A stretch of DNA of 64,000 bases from positions 2,458,001 to 2,522,000 of the forward strand of contig NC_011144.1 in the NCBI RefSeq assembly GCF_000017265.1, in the 5' to 3' direction. The position numbers and the translations under genes are program-made. Source of the stretch: Phenylobacterium zucineum HLK1 (GTDB taxonomy: Bacteria > Pseudomonadota > Alphaproteobacteria > Caulobacterales > Caulobacteraceae). The notes under the pieces are model-generated. The model ran no database searches and was not told the origin of the DNA. It was given only the letters and a program-made list of their open reading frames with translations. Of this stretch, positions 1 through 8,100 are shown piece after piece (within the stretch, counting starts at the first letter, position 1; each line of letters begins with the position of its first letter).

Positions 1-324
1 ATCACCGGGCGCGGGCGGCGCCTGCTGCACGCTGCGCTCCTGGGCGAGCAGGATCAGCAGCTGGGACAGGCCCAGGCGGTAGAGGTCGGCGACATCGGCG
101 GCGGTCAGACGACGGACGAAGAAGCCCTGGCCGCGGCGCTCCTCGACGAGCCCCTCCCCGGCGAGGCGGGAGAGGGCTTCGCGGATCGGGGTGGCGCTCA
201 GCCTCAGCTCGTCGGCGACGATCACCGCGGGGATCCGGTCGCCGGGCGGGAAGCGGCCCTCGCGCAGGCGCCGCCGCAGGGCCTCCAGGGCGGTCTCGAA
301 CGCCTCCTCCCGCTCCGATCCCAT
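1..324 (-). CDS. GntR-family transcriptional regulator (N-terminal part, cut by window start)
   Basis: The 108 codons present begin MGSEREEAFETALEAL and show the winged-helix signature of GntR regulators: 'GDRIPAVIVADELRLSATPI' followed by REALSRLAGEGLVEERRGQGFFV. After this DNA-binding domain a helical effector-binding domain begins ('TAADVADLYRLGLSQ') and is cut by the window edge. The ATG is preceded by GGGAG at 7-nt spacing. It faces the small gene at 523 across about 200 bp that hold a regularly spaced operator array, so autoregulation or cross-regulation is likely. The effector is unknown. Whether it belongs to the mobile element on its right cannot be decided from the window. Confidence 0.85.
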   Translation of the reverse strand, partial: MGSEREEAFETALEALRRRLREGRFPPGDRIPAVIVADELRLSATPIREALSRLAGEGLVEERRGQGFFVRRLTAADVADLYRLGLSQLLILLAQERSVQQAPPAPGD

Positions 325-416
325 GACGCACTCCCGCTGATCGGGCGACCATAGGTTGTCCAAAGATCGCGATTGGCAAGGCGAGGCGGCGAACACTGGC
401 GTATTCTTGGGGAAAT

Positions 417-478
417 CCGCAACAGGGTTGCGGTCGACCCGCAATACTGTTGCGGGTTTCACAGTATACTGAACCCGC
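417..478. promoter_or_regulatory. Alternating TTGCGG/CCGCAA operator array plus adjacent dyad
   Basis: CCGCAA (417-422), TTGCGG (428-433), CCGCAA (439-444) and TTGCGG (450-455) alternate in orientation with exactly 5 nt between them, so each half-site is 11 bp from the next, one helical turn. Immediately after lies a dyad with outer arms GCGGGTT (452-458) and AACCCGC (472-478) around the palindrome CAGTATACTG (462-471). The array sits between two divergent regulator genes. It is probably an operator for one of them; binding has not been shown. Confidence 0.7.
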
Positions 479-522
479 CTGGGTTGTCCGGCGTTTCTCC
501 GCTGCGGAGCAGACGTGGCGGG

Positions 523-966
523 ATGGCGTCGATGAAGGCGGTGGAGACCTGGGGCGGCGAGGCGCCGCCGAGCGTGGAGCAGGTGCTGCGGCGGATCGCC
601 TTCCACATCCGCCAGCGCATCGCTGAGCCGGGCATGGTCGAGCGCGTCACGGCCCGGGCGCGGATCACCCGCAAGACCCTGGCCCGCTACGCCAGTTTCG
701 AGCCGCTCGCCCCGACCGCCGCCGACCCGCGCAACGGCGGACCGCGCCGGCTGGACCTGTTCGTGGCGATCTGCCGGGCCCTCGACGAGAACCCGGGCAA
801 GGTGCTGTGGGCCGCCACCCTGGCGGCCGACTATGCGGCCATGCGCACCCTGCTGGAGGCGGAGGTGCACCTGCAGCGGGAGCTGCGGATCCTCGCCGAG
901 CCAGGCGGGCCGCGGAGCCTCGCCCTGCGCCTGGTGCGCGAGCCGGCCAGCGGACGGGGCGGCTGA
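523..966 (+). CDS. Small HTH-like protein of the mobile element, 147 aa
   Basis: Not assigned to a named family. The segment 'RITRKTLARYASFEPL' (about residues 47-62) followed by RRLDLFVAICRALDENPGKVL resembles the helix-turn-helix core and following helices of Xre-like regulators. The C-terminus is helical and charged. The ATG at 523 was preferred to a longer upstream start at 373, because the upstream extension runs through the operator array and has low-complexity composition; an ATG at 532 is a second possibility. It is followed 58 nt later by the Toprim gene and may be co-transcribed with it. A regulatory role is inferred from the HTH-like segment and the operator array. Confidence 0.6.
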   Translation: MASMKAVETWGGEAPPSVEQVLRRIAFHIRQRIAEPGMVERVTARARITRKTLARYASFEPLAPTAADPRNGGPRRLDLFVAICRALDENPGKVLWAATLAADYAAMRTLLEAEVHLQRELRILAEPGGPRSLALRLVREPASGRGG

Positions 967-1024
967 AGGCCCGAGGAAGGGCGGCGGACGGCCCCTTGAG
1001 GACCGGAGGCGAAGGAGACCGACC

Positions 1025-1948
1025 ATGTCCGCATCCCCCGGCGGCCGTCCCGCCACGCTGCACGCCATAGTCGCCGCCCTCGGCGGCGACCTCTACGCCG
1101 GCGGGCGACGGGCCAATGTGCCCGCGCCCGGGCACAGCCGCGCCGACCGCTCCGTCTCCCTGCTGCTGGACGGCGACCGGCTGGTGGCCCACAGCTTCGG
1201 CGGCGCCACCTGGCGCGAGGCGCTGGACGACCTGCGCGCCCGCGGCCTGATCGACGCGGAGCACCGGCTGCTGGACGGCGGGGCGGCCCCCGCGCCCGGC
1301 CCGGCGCCGGCCGCGCCCGACCGATCCGCCCGGACAGCGGCGGCGGCCCGGCTGTGGGCCGAGGCGGGGCCGCTGCGGCCCGGGACGGCGGCCGCCCTGC
1401 ACTGCCGGCGGCGCGGGGCGCCCCAGGCCGCGGAGTCCCCGGCCCTGCGGGCGCATGCGGCCGCCCCGACCTCCCTCTACCGGCCGGGCTTCCGGCGCGC
1501 CCCCGCCCTGGTCGCCGCGGTGCGCGCGCCGGACGGGCCGCTCACCGCCGTGGAGGTCACCTACCTGACCGACGACGGCCGCCGGCGGCGGATGACGGCG
1601 GCGCGGCGGGTGGCGGGCGTCCTGCCGCCGGGCGCCGCCGTGCGGCTGGCCGATCCCGGCGCCGAGATGCTCGCCGCCGAGGGGGTGTTCACCGCCCTGT
1701 CGGCGATGCGGGTCTTCGGGCTGCCGGGCTGGGCTCTGCTCGGCGCGCACAACCTGGCGCGCTGGACGCCGCCGGACGGCGTCCGGCGGGTGCTCATCGC
1801 CGCCGACAACGGACGCATCGGCCTGGCGACGGCCGACCGCCTGCAGCGCCGGCTCCGGGAGATGGGGCTGCAGGCGCAGGTGCGCCCCCCGCCCGCGCCC
1901 TTCGGCGACTGGAACGATCTTCACGGCGCCAAGGCCGAGGCGGGCTGA
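1025..1948 (+). CDS. Toprim-domain primase-like protein, 307 aa
   Basis: This is the accessory-element 'DUF7146 + Toprim' type related to phage and plasmid primases. The N-terminal third is a small domain ('NVPAPGHSRADRSVSLLLDG', then HSFGGATWREALDDLRARG). The C-terminal Toprim fold shows the glutamate motif AAEGVFTALS (E219), the aspartate motif AADNGRIG (D261) and the terminal DWNDLHG. In active Toprim enzymes the second motif is normally DxD; here it is D-N-G, so the second acidic residue is replaced by Gly263. A role in element replication is expected from the family, but catalysis is doubtful. Start: GGAG lies upstream of the ATG. Confidence 0.75.
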   Translation: MSASPGGRPATLHAIVAALGGDLYAGGRRANVPAPGHSRADRSVSLLLDGDRLVAHSFGGATWREALDDLRARGLIDAEHRLLDGGAAPAPGPAPAAPDRSARTAAAARLWAEAGPLRPGTAAALHCRRRGAPQAAESPALRAHAAAPTSLYRPGFRRAPALVAAVRAPDGPLTAVEVTYLTDDGRRRRMTAARRVAGVLPPGAAVRLADPGAEMLAAEGVFTALSAMRVFGLPGWALLGAHNLARWTPPDGVRRVLIAADNGRIGLATADRLQRRLREMGLQAQVRPPPAPFGDWNDLHGAKAEAG

Positions 1949-1978
1949 GGCGGTCGGACGCGGCGCTTGCGCCGACGG

Positions 1979-1999
1979 GCGACTCGCCTCCCGAGTCGC
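1979..1999. promoter_or_regulatory. Perfect 8-bp hairpin containing two GANTC sites
   Basis: GCGACTCG, loop CCTCC, CGAGTCGC. Both arms contain GANTC (GACTC, GAGTC), the CcrM methylation site of Caulobacterales. It lies between the Toprim gene and the small gene at 2018. There is no U-tract, so a regulatory site or an attenuating hairpin is as likely as a terminator. Confidence 0.5.
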
Positions 2000-2017
2000 G
2001 GCGGAAAGGGAAGTCCC

Positions 2018-2179
2018 GTGATCGAACCCGCGCCCAGGCTGAAGACGCCGCCGCCCCCGGCTCCGAACGGGCGCGTCCGTGGTCCGGAGGCCGTGGCGGA
2101 GCCGGAGCTGATCGTGACGGAGGCCGAGCTGGTGGCCGTGGTCGAGGCGTTCCGGGAGAAGATCGAGGGGCGGGGCTGA
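2018..2179 (+). CDS. Small acidic/proline-rich hypothetical protein, 53 aa
   Basis: Starts at GTG 2018 behind a strong GGAAAGGGAAG ribosome-binding site at 2003-2013; an upstream start at 1967 would run through the hairpin at 1979. It has a proline-rich N-terminal segment (KTPPPPAPNGR) and an acidic amphipathic C-terminal helix (ELIVTEAELVAVVEAFREKI). No family is recognised. A hairpin follows at 2193. Very short genes of this kind between element core genes are often small partner or regulatory proteins, but nothing in the sequence gives a function. Confidence 0.5.
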   Translation: MIEPAPRLKTPPPPAPNGRVRGPEAVAEPELIVTEAELVAVVEAFREKIEGRG

Positions 2180-2192
2180 GCCCGAATGAGCA

Positions 2193-2218
2193 CCCCCGGC
2201 CCTGACGGGGACCGGGGG
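2193..2218 (+). terminator. GC-rich hairpin after the small gene
   Basis: CCCCCGG (2193-2199) pairs with CCGGGGG (2212-2218), with an inner CCC/GGG pair around TGAC. There is no clear U-tract. It probably ends the rightward 523-2179 transcript. Confidence 0.5.
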
Positions 2219-2309
2219 CTCTGGCGGCGGAGACCACGGGATCGCCGGTGGCCGCGGTGACGGGGGACTTGCCACCGCCGCCGACCGCCAAACCGCGCGG
2301 CGGCGGCCG

Positions 2310-2396
2310 CCACTCGTTGAGCTGCGGCTCCCGGGAGGTGAAGTCCGCGAGTTCATGGGCGTCAGTCAGCCGCGCCGGCGGCGTCAGGTCTCCCAC
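2310..2396 (-). pseudogene. Remnant of GNAT-type toxin (TacT-like), N-terminus only
   Basis: In the frame starting at GTG 2396, overlapping the end of the antitoxin gene, the reading is VGDLTPPARLTDAHELADF followed by TSREPQLNEW. This is the characteristic N-terminus of the GNAT acetyltransferase toxins paired with DUF1778 antitoxins (usual form: 'PLT..HD...F.CG.P.LD.WL.RRA'). After NEW the similarity stops. A short RRRA in the next frame may be a trace of a frameshift, and no acetyltransferase core follows before the oppositely oriented genes. The overlap with the antitoxin gene is the arrangement expected of a functional pair, so the toxin appears to have been lost by deletion. Confidence 0.7.
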
Positions 2397-2677
2397 GGGG
2401 CCTTGGTGTTCAGAAGCTCGACGAGGCGGTCCGACGGACGGGCTTCGTCGAGGCGGGCGAGAAAGGCCTGGAACTGCGCGTCTTCGAGGGTGAAGCACCG
2501 CCGATCGGGCAGGACCGCCTCCGCCTCCTTGCACGCCGTCTGCAGCATGAACTCGGACCGCGTCTTTCCGACGGTCTCGGCGGCCCGGTCGATGAGGTCG
2601 GGACGTCGGGCCGCGGCGGGGATGCTGATGGACATGCCGCGGGTGGCGTCCGGACGGTCCAGCGCACCTGTCGCCAT
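2384..2677 (-). CDS. DUF1778 (TacA-type) antitoxin, 97 aa, toxin partner degraded
   Basis: Type II antitoxin with an N-terminal ribbon-helix-helix: MSISIPAAARRPDLIDRAAE then TVGKTRSEFMLQTACKEAE. The C-terminal tail that normally wraps the toxin follows (RRCFTLEDAQFQAFLARLDE). DUF1778 proteins neutralise GNAT toxins that acetylate aminoacyl-tRNA, and repress their own operon. The start is the ATG at 2677 behind AGGAGG, the best ribosome-binding site in the region. Only a 29-codon stub of the toxin gene remains downstream (2310-2396). The gene is oriented against its neighbours and carries its own operator at 2696-2715. Confidence 0.85.
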   Translation of the reverse strand: MATGALDRPDATRGMSISIPAAARRPDLIDRAAETVGKTRSEFMLQTACKEAEAVLPDRRCFTLEDAQFQAFLARLDEARPSDRLVELLNTKAPWET

Positions 2678-2695
2678 GACGATCCTCCTGTGTGG

Positions 2696-2715
2696 ACAAT
2701 GCATATACGCATTGT
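2696..2715. promoter_or_regulatory. Antitoxin operator
   Basis: A 7-bp perfect inverted repeat, ACAATGC - N6 - GCATTGT, lies 19 bp upstream of the antitoxin start. Its position and size fit an RHH-antitoxin operator over the promoter. The site is AT-rich against its GC-rich surroundings. Confidence 0.6.
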
Positions 2716-2794
2716 GTTGACATCGCCGATACGACCCGAGGATCGCCGCGAGGTTGCGTCGCCCCGCGCCGGCCCGGCGATCGGCGGGCGGAGG

Positions 2795-2817
2795 GGGAGG
2801 CAGGGCGGGGTCGGGCG
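2795..2817 (+). repeat. Shared leader element, copy 1
   Basis: A 23-bp G-rich segment beginning GGGAGGCAGG is repeated with a single G/C difference at 5076-5098. This copy ends 45 nt before the start codon of the ParB-like gene; the other ends 54 nt before that of the methylase-helicase. It could be a shared promoter or regulator-binding element. Confidence 0.55.
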
Positions 2818-2862
2818 CCCGGCCCGGGGGTGGTCCCCGACGGCCGGGCGGAGAGCCCATCC

Positions 2863-4878
2863 ATGTCCGATCCTGCGATTGCGGCGCCCGAGGCGCGCCT
2901 GCCCGTCACCTTCCCGCTCCGCGACCTGGCCGTCGCGCCCGAGAACCTGCGCTTCGGCGAGCCGCCGGACGAGGGGATCCCGCAGCTGGCGGAGGCCCTC
3001 CTGGCGGCCGGCCTGCTGCAGCCCCTCACCGTGCGGCCCGGCCGCCGCCGGGAGAAGCCGGCCATGGTGCTCGACGGCCGGCGCCGCTGGCTGGCCCTGA
3101 CCTCGCTGCGGGAGGCCGGGCGCATCGCCGCCGACCATCCGGTGAGCGCTTTCCTCGAGACCGACCCCGCCCGGCAGGCCGCCGCCCTGGTGCTGACCAA
3201 CACCGGGGTGCCGGCCCACATCGCCGACGTGATCGCCGCCATCGGCCGCATGCTGAAGGCCAGGCTCACCGTGGCGGCGATCGCCGGGGCGCTCGGCTAC
3301 GCCGAGCTCGAGGTGCGGCGGCTGGCGGCGCTCGCCGACCTCCATCCCAAGGCGCTCGAGGCGCTGAAGGCCGGCCGCCTCACCCTGCGCCAGGCGCGGC
3401 TGCTGGCGCGGCTGCCCGACCGGCGCGAGCAGGGCGAGCTCGCCGGCCAGGCCCTCGCCGGCCACGGCTTCCCGGAATGGCGGATCACCGAACGGCTCGA
3501 CCGCGAGCGGCTCACCGCCGCGGACCGGCGCTTCCGGCTGGTGGGGCCCGGCGGGTACGCGGCCGCCGGCGGGCGCACCGAGAGCGACCTGTTCGGCGAG
3601 CGCCCGGACGTGCTGCTCGATCCCGAGGCGCTGGAGGCCGCCTGGACCGCCCGCGCCGAGGCGCTGGCGGACGTCCTGGCGGCGCCGGGTCGGGAGGTTC
3701 GGATCGCCTCGGCGATCCCGGACCCGGACGCCGCCCTGGAGCCGTTCGGGCACGCCTGGGGCGACGGCCTGGACGCCGCGGCGCTCGACGTCTGGCGGGC
3801 CGCGGAGGCCGCGGCGGACGAGGCGCGCGCGGCGCTCGCCGACCTCGACCTCTCGGACGGCGCCAGCGACCCGCTCATCCGGACCTATCTGGACGCCCGG
3901 CTGACCGCCCTGGTCGCCGGCGAGCCGCCGCGGCCGGTCAGCCTCGTGCAGGTCTTCGCCAGCGGCCGCACCGGGCTCGAGCTGTCCGCCTATGGGCCGC
4001 CCGGCGAGGCGCCGGAGTCGGCCGTCGAGGCCGGCGCGGCGCTGGACGACGAACAGGGGGACGCGGGCGCGGCGGCCCATCGGCCCGCCTCGTCGGCCCC
4101 GGTCCGGTGCGTGGCGCCGGCGCCGCCCCCGGAGCTCGAGGGCGTCAACCACGCCCTGCACGAGGTCCGCACCGACACCGCCACGCGGGCGCTGATCCGG
4201 GCGCTGGCAGACGATCCGGGGAGCGCGGTCGTGGCGCTGACGGCGCGGCTCTTCTCGGTGATGGTGCTGCGGCAGGGGCTCGGCCGCGGGGGCGGGGCGC
4301 TGACGCTGCAGGCGGAGGCCTACGGCCGCCCGGGGGCCTCGCCGATCGGCCCTCTGGACGGCGAGGTGCGCCGGCGGCTGGCCGAGCGGCGGGCCGCCTG
4401 GGAGGCCTCGGGCCTGTCGCCGATCGCCTGGGCGGCGGGCCTGCCGCACGGCGAGCGGATGGCGATGCTTGCGGAGCTGACGGCGCTCGGCCTCGACCTG
4501 CGCGAGGCGCGCACCAGCCAGGTCCGGACCGCCGCGCGGGCGGAGGCGGCGGAGATCGCCGCCCTGTGCGGCGCCGACGTCGCCCTGCACTGGACGCCGG
4601 ACGAGGCCTTCCTCGCGGCGCACCCCAAGAGCCGGCTGCTGGCCATGCTCGATGAGATGGGCGCGTCGGACAGTCGCGCCGGCGGCTGCCGCAAGGACGA
4701 GCTCGTCGCCCTGGTGGCGGAGCGGGCCGCGGAGCGAGGCTGGGCCCCCGCCTATCTCTCCTGGGCCGCCGCGCTGCCGGACGCGCCGGAGCCCGCGGAG
4801 AGCGAGGCCGAGGCGGCGGACGCGGCCGGCGCCGACGGCGTCCCGACGCCGCCGGACGGGGCGGCGATCGCCGCCTGA
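2863..4878 (+). CDS. ParB/RepB/Spo0J-family nuclease-like protein of the element, 671 aa
   Basis: The N-terminus (about residues 10-90) is a ParB domain: 'FPLRDLAVAPENLRFGEPPD', then LAEALLAAGLLQPLTVRPGR, then VLDGRRRWLALTSL in place of the usual GERR motif. It is followed by the ParB HTH region (TVAAIAGALGYAELEVRRLAALADLHPKAL, split in the chain) and a long alpha-helical C-terminal part. It is much longer than chromosomal ParB (about 300 aa) and matches the large ParB-like proteins found in alphaproteobacterial conjugative elements. There it is thought to act in element maintenance or DNA processing; this role is inferred. The ATG at 2863 follows GGAGAG. A strong hairpin ends the gene at 5025-5064. 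Confidence 0.8.
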   Translation: MSDPAIAAPEARLPVTFPLRDLAVAPENLRFGEPPDEGIPQLAEALLAAGLLQPLTVRPGRRREKPAMVLDGRRRWLALTSLREAGRIAADHPVSAFLETDPARQAAALVLTNTGVPAHIADVIAAIGRMLKARLTVAAIAGALGYAELEVRRLAALADLHPKALEALKAGRLTLRQARLLARLPDRREQGELAGQALAGHGFPEWRITERLDRERLTAADRRFRLVGPGGYAAAGGRTESDLFGERPDVLLDPEALEAAWTARAEALADVLAAPGREVRIASAIPDPDAALEPFGHAWGDGLDAAALDVWRAAEAAADEARAALADLDLSDGASDPLIRTYLDARLTALVAGEPPRPVSLVQVFASGRTGLELSAYGPPGEAPESAVEAGAALDDEQGDAGAAAHRPASSAPVRCVAPAPPPELEGVNHALHEVRTDTATRALIRALADDPGSAVVALTARLFSVMVLRQGLGRGGGALTLQAEAYGRPGASPIGPLDGEVRRRLAERRAAWEASGLSPIAWAAGLPHGERMAMLAELTALGLDLREARTSQVRTAARAEAAEIAALCGADVALHWTPDEAFLAAHPKSRLLAMLDEMGASDSRAGGCRKDELVALVAERAAERGWAPAYLSWAAALPDAPEPAESEAEAADAAGADGVPTPPDGAAIAA

Positions 4879-5024
4879 CCGGACCGCCCGACGGCGCCGC
4901 CCGTCGCGAACGCCGGGGAGCCCCGCGGCCTGGAGCGGCCGCGGCCCCGGGGTGGGCACGTCTAGGAGCGCTCCGCGGCCGTCCGTCTTCAGGAGCCGCC
5001 TCCCACCTGTGCGCCCGTCGGGCC

Positions 5025-5064
5025 GACGACGCCCTTCCGCCCTGGCCAGCGGGAGGGCGTCGTC
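5025..5064 (+). terminator. Long hairpin after parB-like gene
   Basis: A 16-bp stem beginning GACGACGCCC (5025-5040) pairs with 5049-5064 with one mismatch, around loop CCTGGCCA. There is only a short T-rich tail. The position between the ParB-like gene and the methylase gene suggests a terminator or attenuator. Confidence 0.6.
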
Positions 5065-5075
5065 TTCCGGGGAGC

Positions 5076-5098
5076 GGGAGGCAGGCCGGGGTCGGGCG
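5076..5098 (+). repeat. Shared leader element, copy 2
   Basis: 22 of 23 bases match the element at 2795-2817. It lies directly after the hairpin at 5025-5064 and ends 54 nt before the start codon of the methylase-helicase. Confidence 0.55.
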
Positions 5099-5152
5099 AG
5101 CCCGGCGGACCGGAGGGAGGCGCCCGCCGCGCCGGGCCGACGGGAGCTCCCC

Positions 5153-8100
5153 ATGACCGCCCTGCCCCTCTTCGCCGCCGCGTCCGGCGCCGACGACCGT
5201 CCCGCCAACCTGCTCGCCGCCGCCCGGGCCCTTGCGCCCCACCTGGCGCGCGGCCGCCCCCTCGACCGCCGGCTCGTGTCGGGCGCGCTCACCACCGCCT
5301 TCGGCGCAACCGACGCGGAGGGCGCCTGGGACTGGCGCGACGCCTATGACGCCGTCGAGGCCGCGATGGTGCTGCAGGTGCGCCGCGTGAGCGCCCAGGT
5401 CGGGCGGCTCGAGGCGGCGCCGGCCGAGGCGACGGCGGTGCTGGACGGCGTCTCGGCCCTGGGGCTCACCCAGACGCGCCGCTCCGAGGAGCAGCTGGCC
5501 CTGGACCAGTTCTCGACCCCCGCGCCGCTCGCCGGGCTGGTCGTGCTCGCGGCGCAGGTGCGGCCCGGCGATGCGGTGCTCGAGCCGTCGGCGGGCGTCG
5601 GCATGCTCGCCGCGGTGGCCGAGGCCTGCGGCGGCGCGGCGACCCTCAACGAGCTCTCGGACCGGCGCGCGGGCCTGCTGGACGGGCTGTTTCCGGCCGC
5701 CTCCCGCTGGCGGCGGGACGCCGCGCTGCTGCCCGACCTGCTGCCGCAGGCCGGCGGCTTCGACGCCGTGGTCATGAACCCGCCCTTCGCGGCGCTCGGC
5801 TCGCACCTGATGGCGGGGCTGCGCTGCCTGGCGGACGGCGGCCGGCTGGCGGCGATCGCGCCTGCCTCGGCGCTGGAGGACGCCCAGTTCCTCGGCCGGC
5901 TGCGGGGCGAGGGACGGATCGTCGGGCGGCTCGCCCTGCCGCCCCGCGCCTTCGCCCGGCACGGCACGGGGGTGGAGACGGGCCTGCTGGTGATCGACCG
6001 CTGCGCCGGCGACGGCGGATTGGCGGCCGGCGCGGCGGCGGGGACCCTGGCGGAGGCGGCGGCTTGGGCGGCCGCGCTGCCGGAGCGGCCGACCGCCCGG
6101 CCGCGGCCCGTGCGGGCCGCCCCGGCCGCCCTGGCGCCGCGGGTCCGCAGCGCGGCGGGCGCGGGCCTGCGGTTCCTGGCGGACGCGGCGCCCCTCGACC
6201 ATGCGGCGGCGCCCTGGGCGGGCGAAGGCCGCGACGTCGGCCTCTACCAGGCCTGGCGCGGCCGCCTGGCCATCGCCGGCGCCCAGGCGCATCCCACCCC
6301 GCTGGTGGAGGCGGCGGCGATGGCCTCGGTGGCGGCGCCGGTCCCGTCCTACCGGCCGCGCCTGCCCCCCGCCCTGGTGCGGGACGGGCGGCTGTCGGAC
6401 GCCCAGCTGGAGACCGTCGTCTACGCCGGCGAGGCCCACGCGGCGCAGCTGCCGGGCTGGTGGGTCGTGGGCGAGGCGGCGCACGCGCTGCGGCTCGCCG
6501 CGGCCGAGACGCCCGGCGCCGTGCGGCTGCGGCGCGGCATGTTCCTCGGCGACGGCACCGGCGCCGGCAAGGGCCGGCAGATCGCCGCCGTCATCGCCGA
6601 CAACATGGCGCAGGGGCGCGTGCGGGCGCTCTGGCTGTCGCGCAACGAGGCCCTGCTGGAGGACGCCCGGCGGGACTGGCGGGCGATCGGCGGGGCGGCG
6701 CACGACGCGGTCCCGCAGAGCCGCTGGAAGCAGGGCGAGGCGATCGGCCTGGAGCGCGGTGTGCTCTTCACCACCTACGCCACCCTGCGCCAGCCGGCTC
6801 GCGGCGGCCGTCCCTCGCGGCTGGACCAGATCGTCGCCTGGCTCGGCGCCGCCTTCGACGGGGTGATCGTGTTCGACGAGGCCCACGCCCTGGCGAACGC
6901 CGCGGGCGGCGCGGGCGGGCGCGGGGCGAAGGCCGCCTCGCAGCAGGGCCTGGCGGGCCTGATCCTGCAGAACCGGCTGCCCGACGCCCGCGTGCTCTAC
7001 GTCTCGGCGACAGGCGCCACCGAGCCGGCCAACCTGGCCTACGCCGGACGCCTGGGCCTCTGGGGCGGGCCGGAGGCGCCCTTCGCCACCCGGGCGGACT
7101 TCCTGGACGCCGCCGAGGCCGGCGGCATCGCCTTCATGGAGTTGGTGGCGCGCGAGCTGAAGGCGCTGGGGCTCTATGTGGCGCGCAGCCTGTCGTTCGA
7201 GGGGGTCGAGTACGAGCCCCTGGAGCATCCGCTGACCGCCGAGGACGTGGCGCTGTGGGACGCCTGGGCGGGCGCCTTCCAGATGATCCACGGCCGTCTC
7301 GACGCGGCGATCCGCGCCGTGGGCGTCTGCGACGACGAGGGCAAGGTCCGGAGCGGGGCGGCGCTGAGCGCCCTGCGCTCGGCCTTCGAGAGCGCCAAGC
7401 TGCGCTTCTTCGGCCACCTGCTGGCCGGGCTGAAGGCGCCGACCCTCGTGGCCGCCATCCGGCGGGACCTGGCCGAGGGGCGCTCGGCCGTCGTGCAGAT
7501 CGTCTCCACCAACGCGGCCGTCGCCGCGCGCCGACTGGCGGAGATCCCGCCGGAGGAATGGACCAACCTCGCCGTCGACCTGACGCCGAAGGAGTACGTC
7601 CTCGACTATCTGAAGGGGGCCTTCCCCACCGCCCTGATGCAGGCGGTGGAAGGGCCGGACGGGGAGACGGTGCTCACGCCGGTGCTGGAGGACGGCCGGC
7701 CGGTGCACAGCCAGGAGGCCCTGCGGCTGCGGGACGAGACGATCGCCGGCCTGGCGGGCCTGCCGGCGGTGCCGGGCGTGCTGGACGCGCTGCTGGAGGC
7801 GCTGGGGACCGGCGCGGTGGCCGAGATCACCGGGCGGGCGCGGCGGGTGGTGCTGCGGGAGGGCCGGCGGATGGTGGAGCGGCGGGGCCCCTCCGCCGCC
7901 AAGGCCGAGACCGACGCGTTCATGGACGGCCGCAAGCGGGTGCTGGTCTTCTCGGACGCCGGCGGCACGGGGCGCAGCTACCACGCGGCCGTGGAGGCGG
8001 TGAACCGCGCGCGGCGGGTCCACTACCTGGTCGAGCCCGGCTGGCGGGCGGACGCCGCCATCCAGGGGCTCGGCCGCACCCACCGCACCCATCAGGTCTG

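Noticed and set aside
2018..2179. Longer start of the small gene at 1967
   Set aside because: It would run through the perfect hairpin at 1979-1999 and lacks a ribosome-binding site, while GTG 2018 has a strong one.
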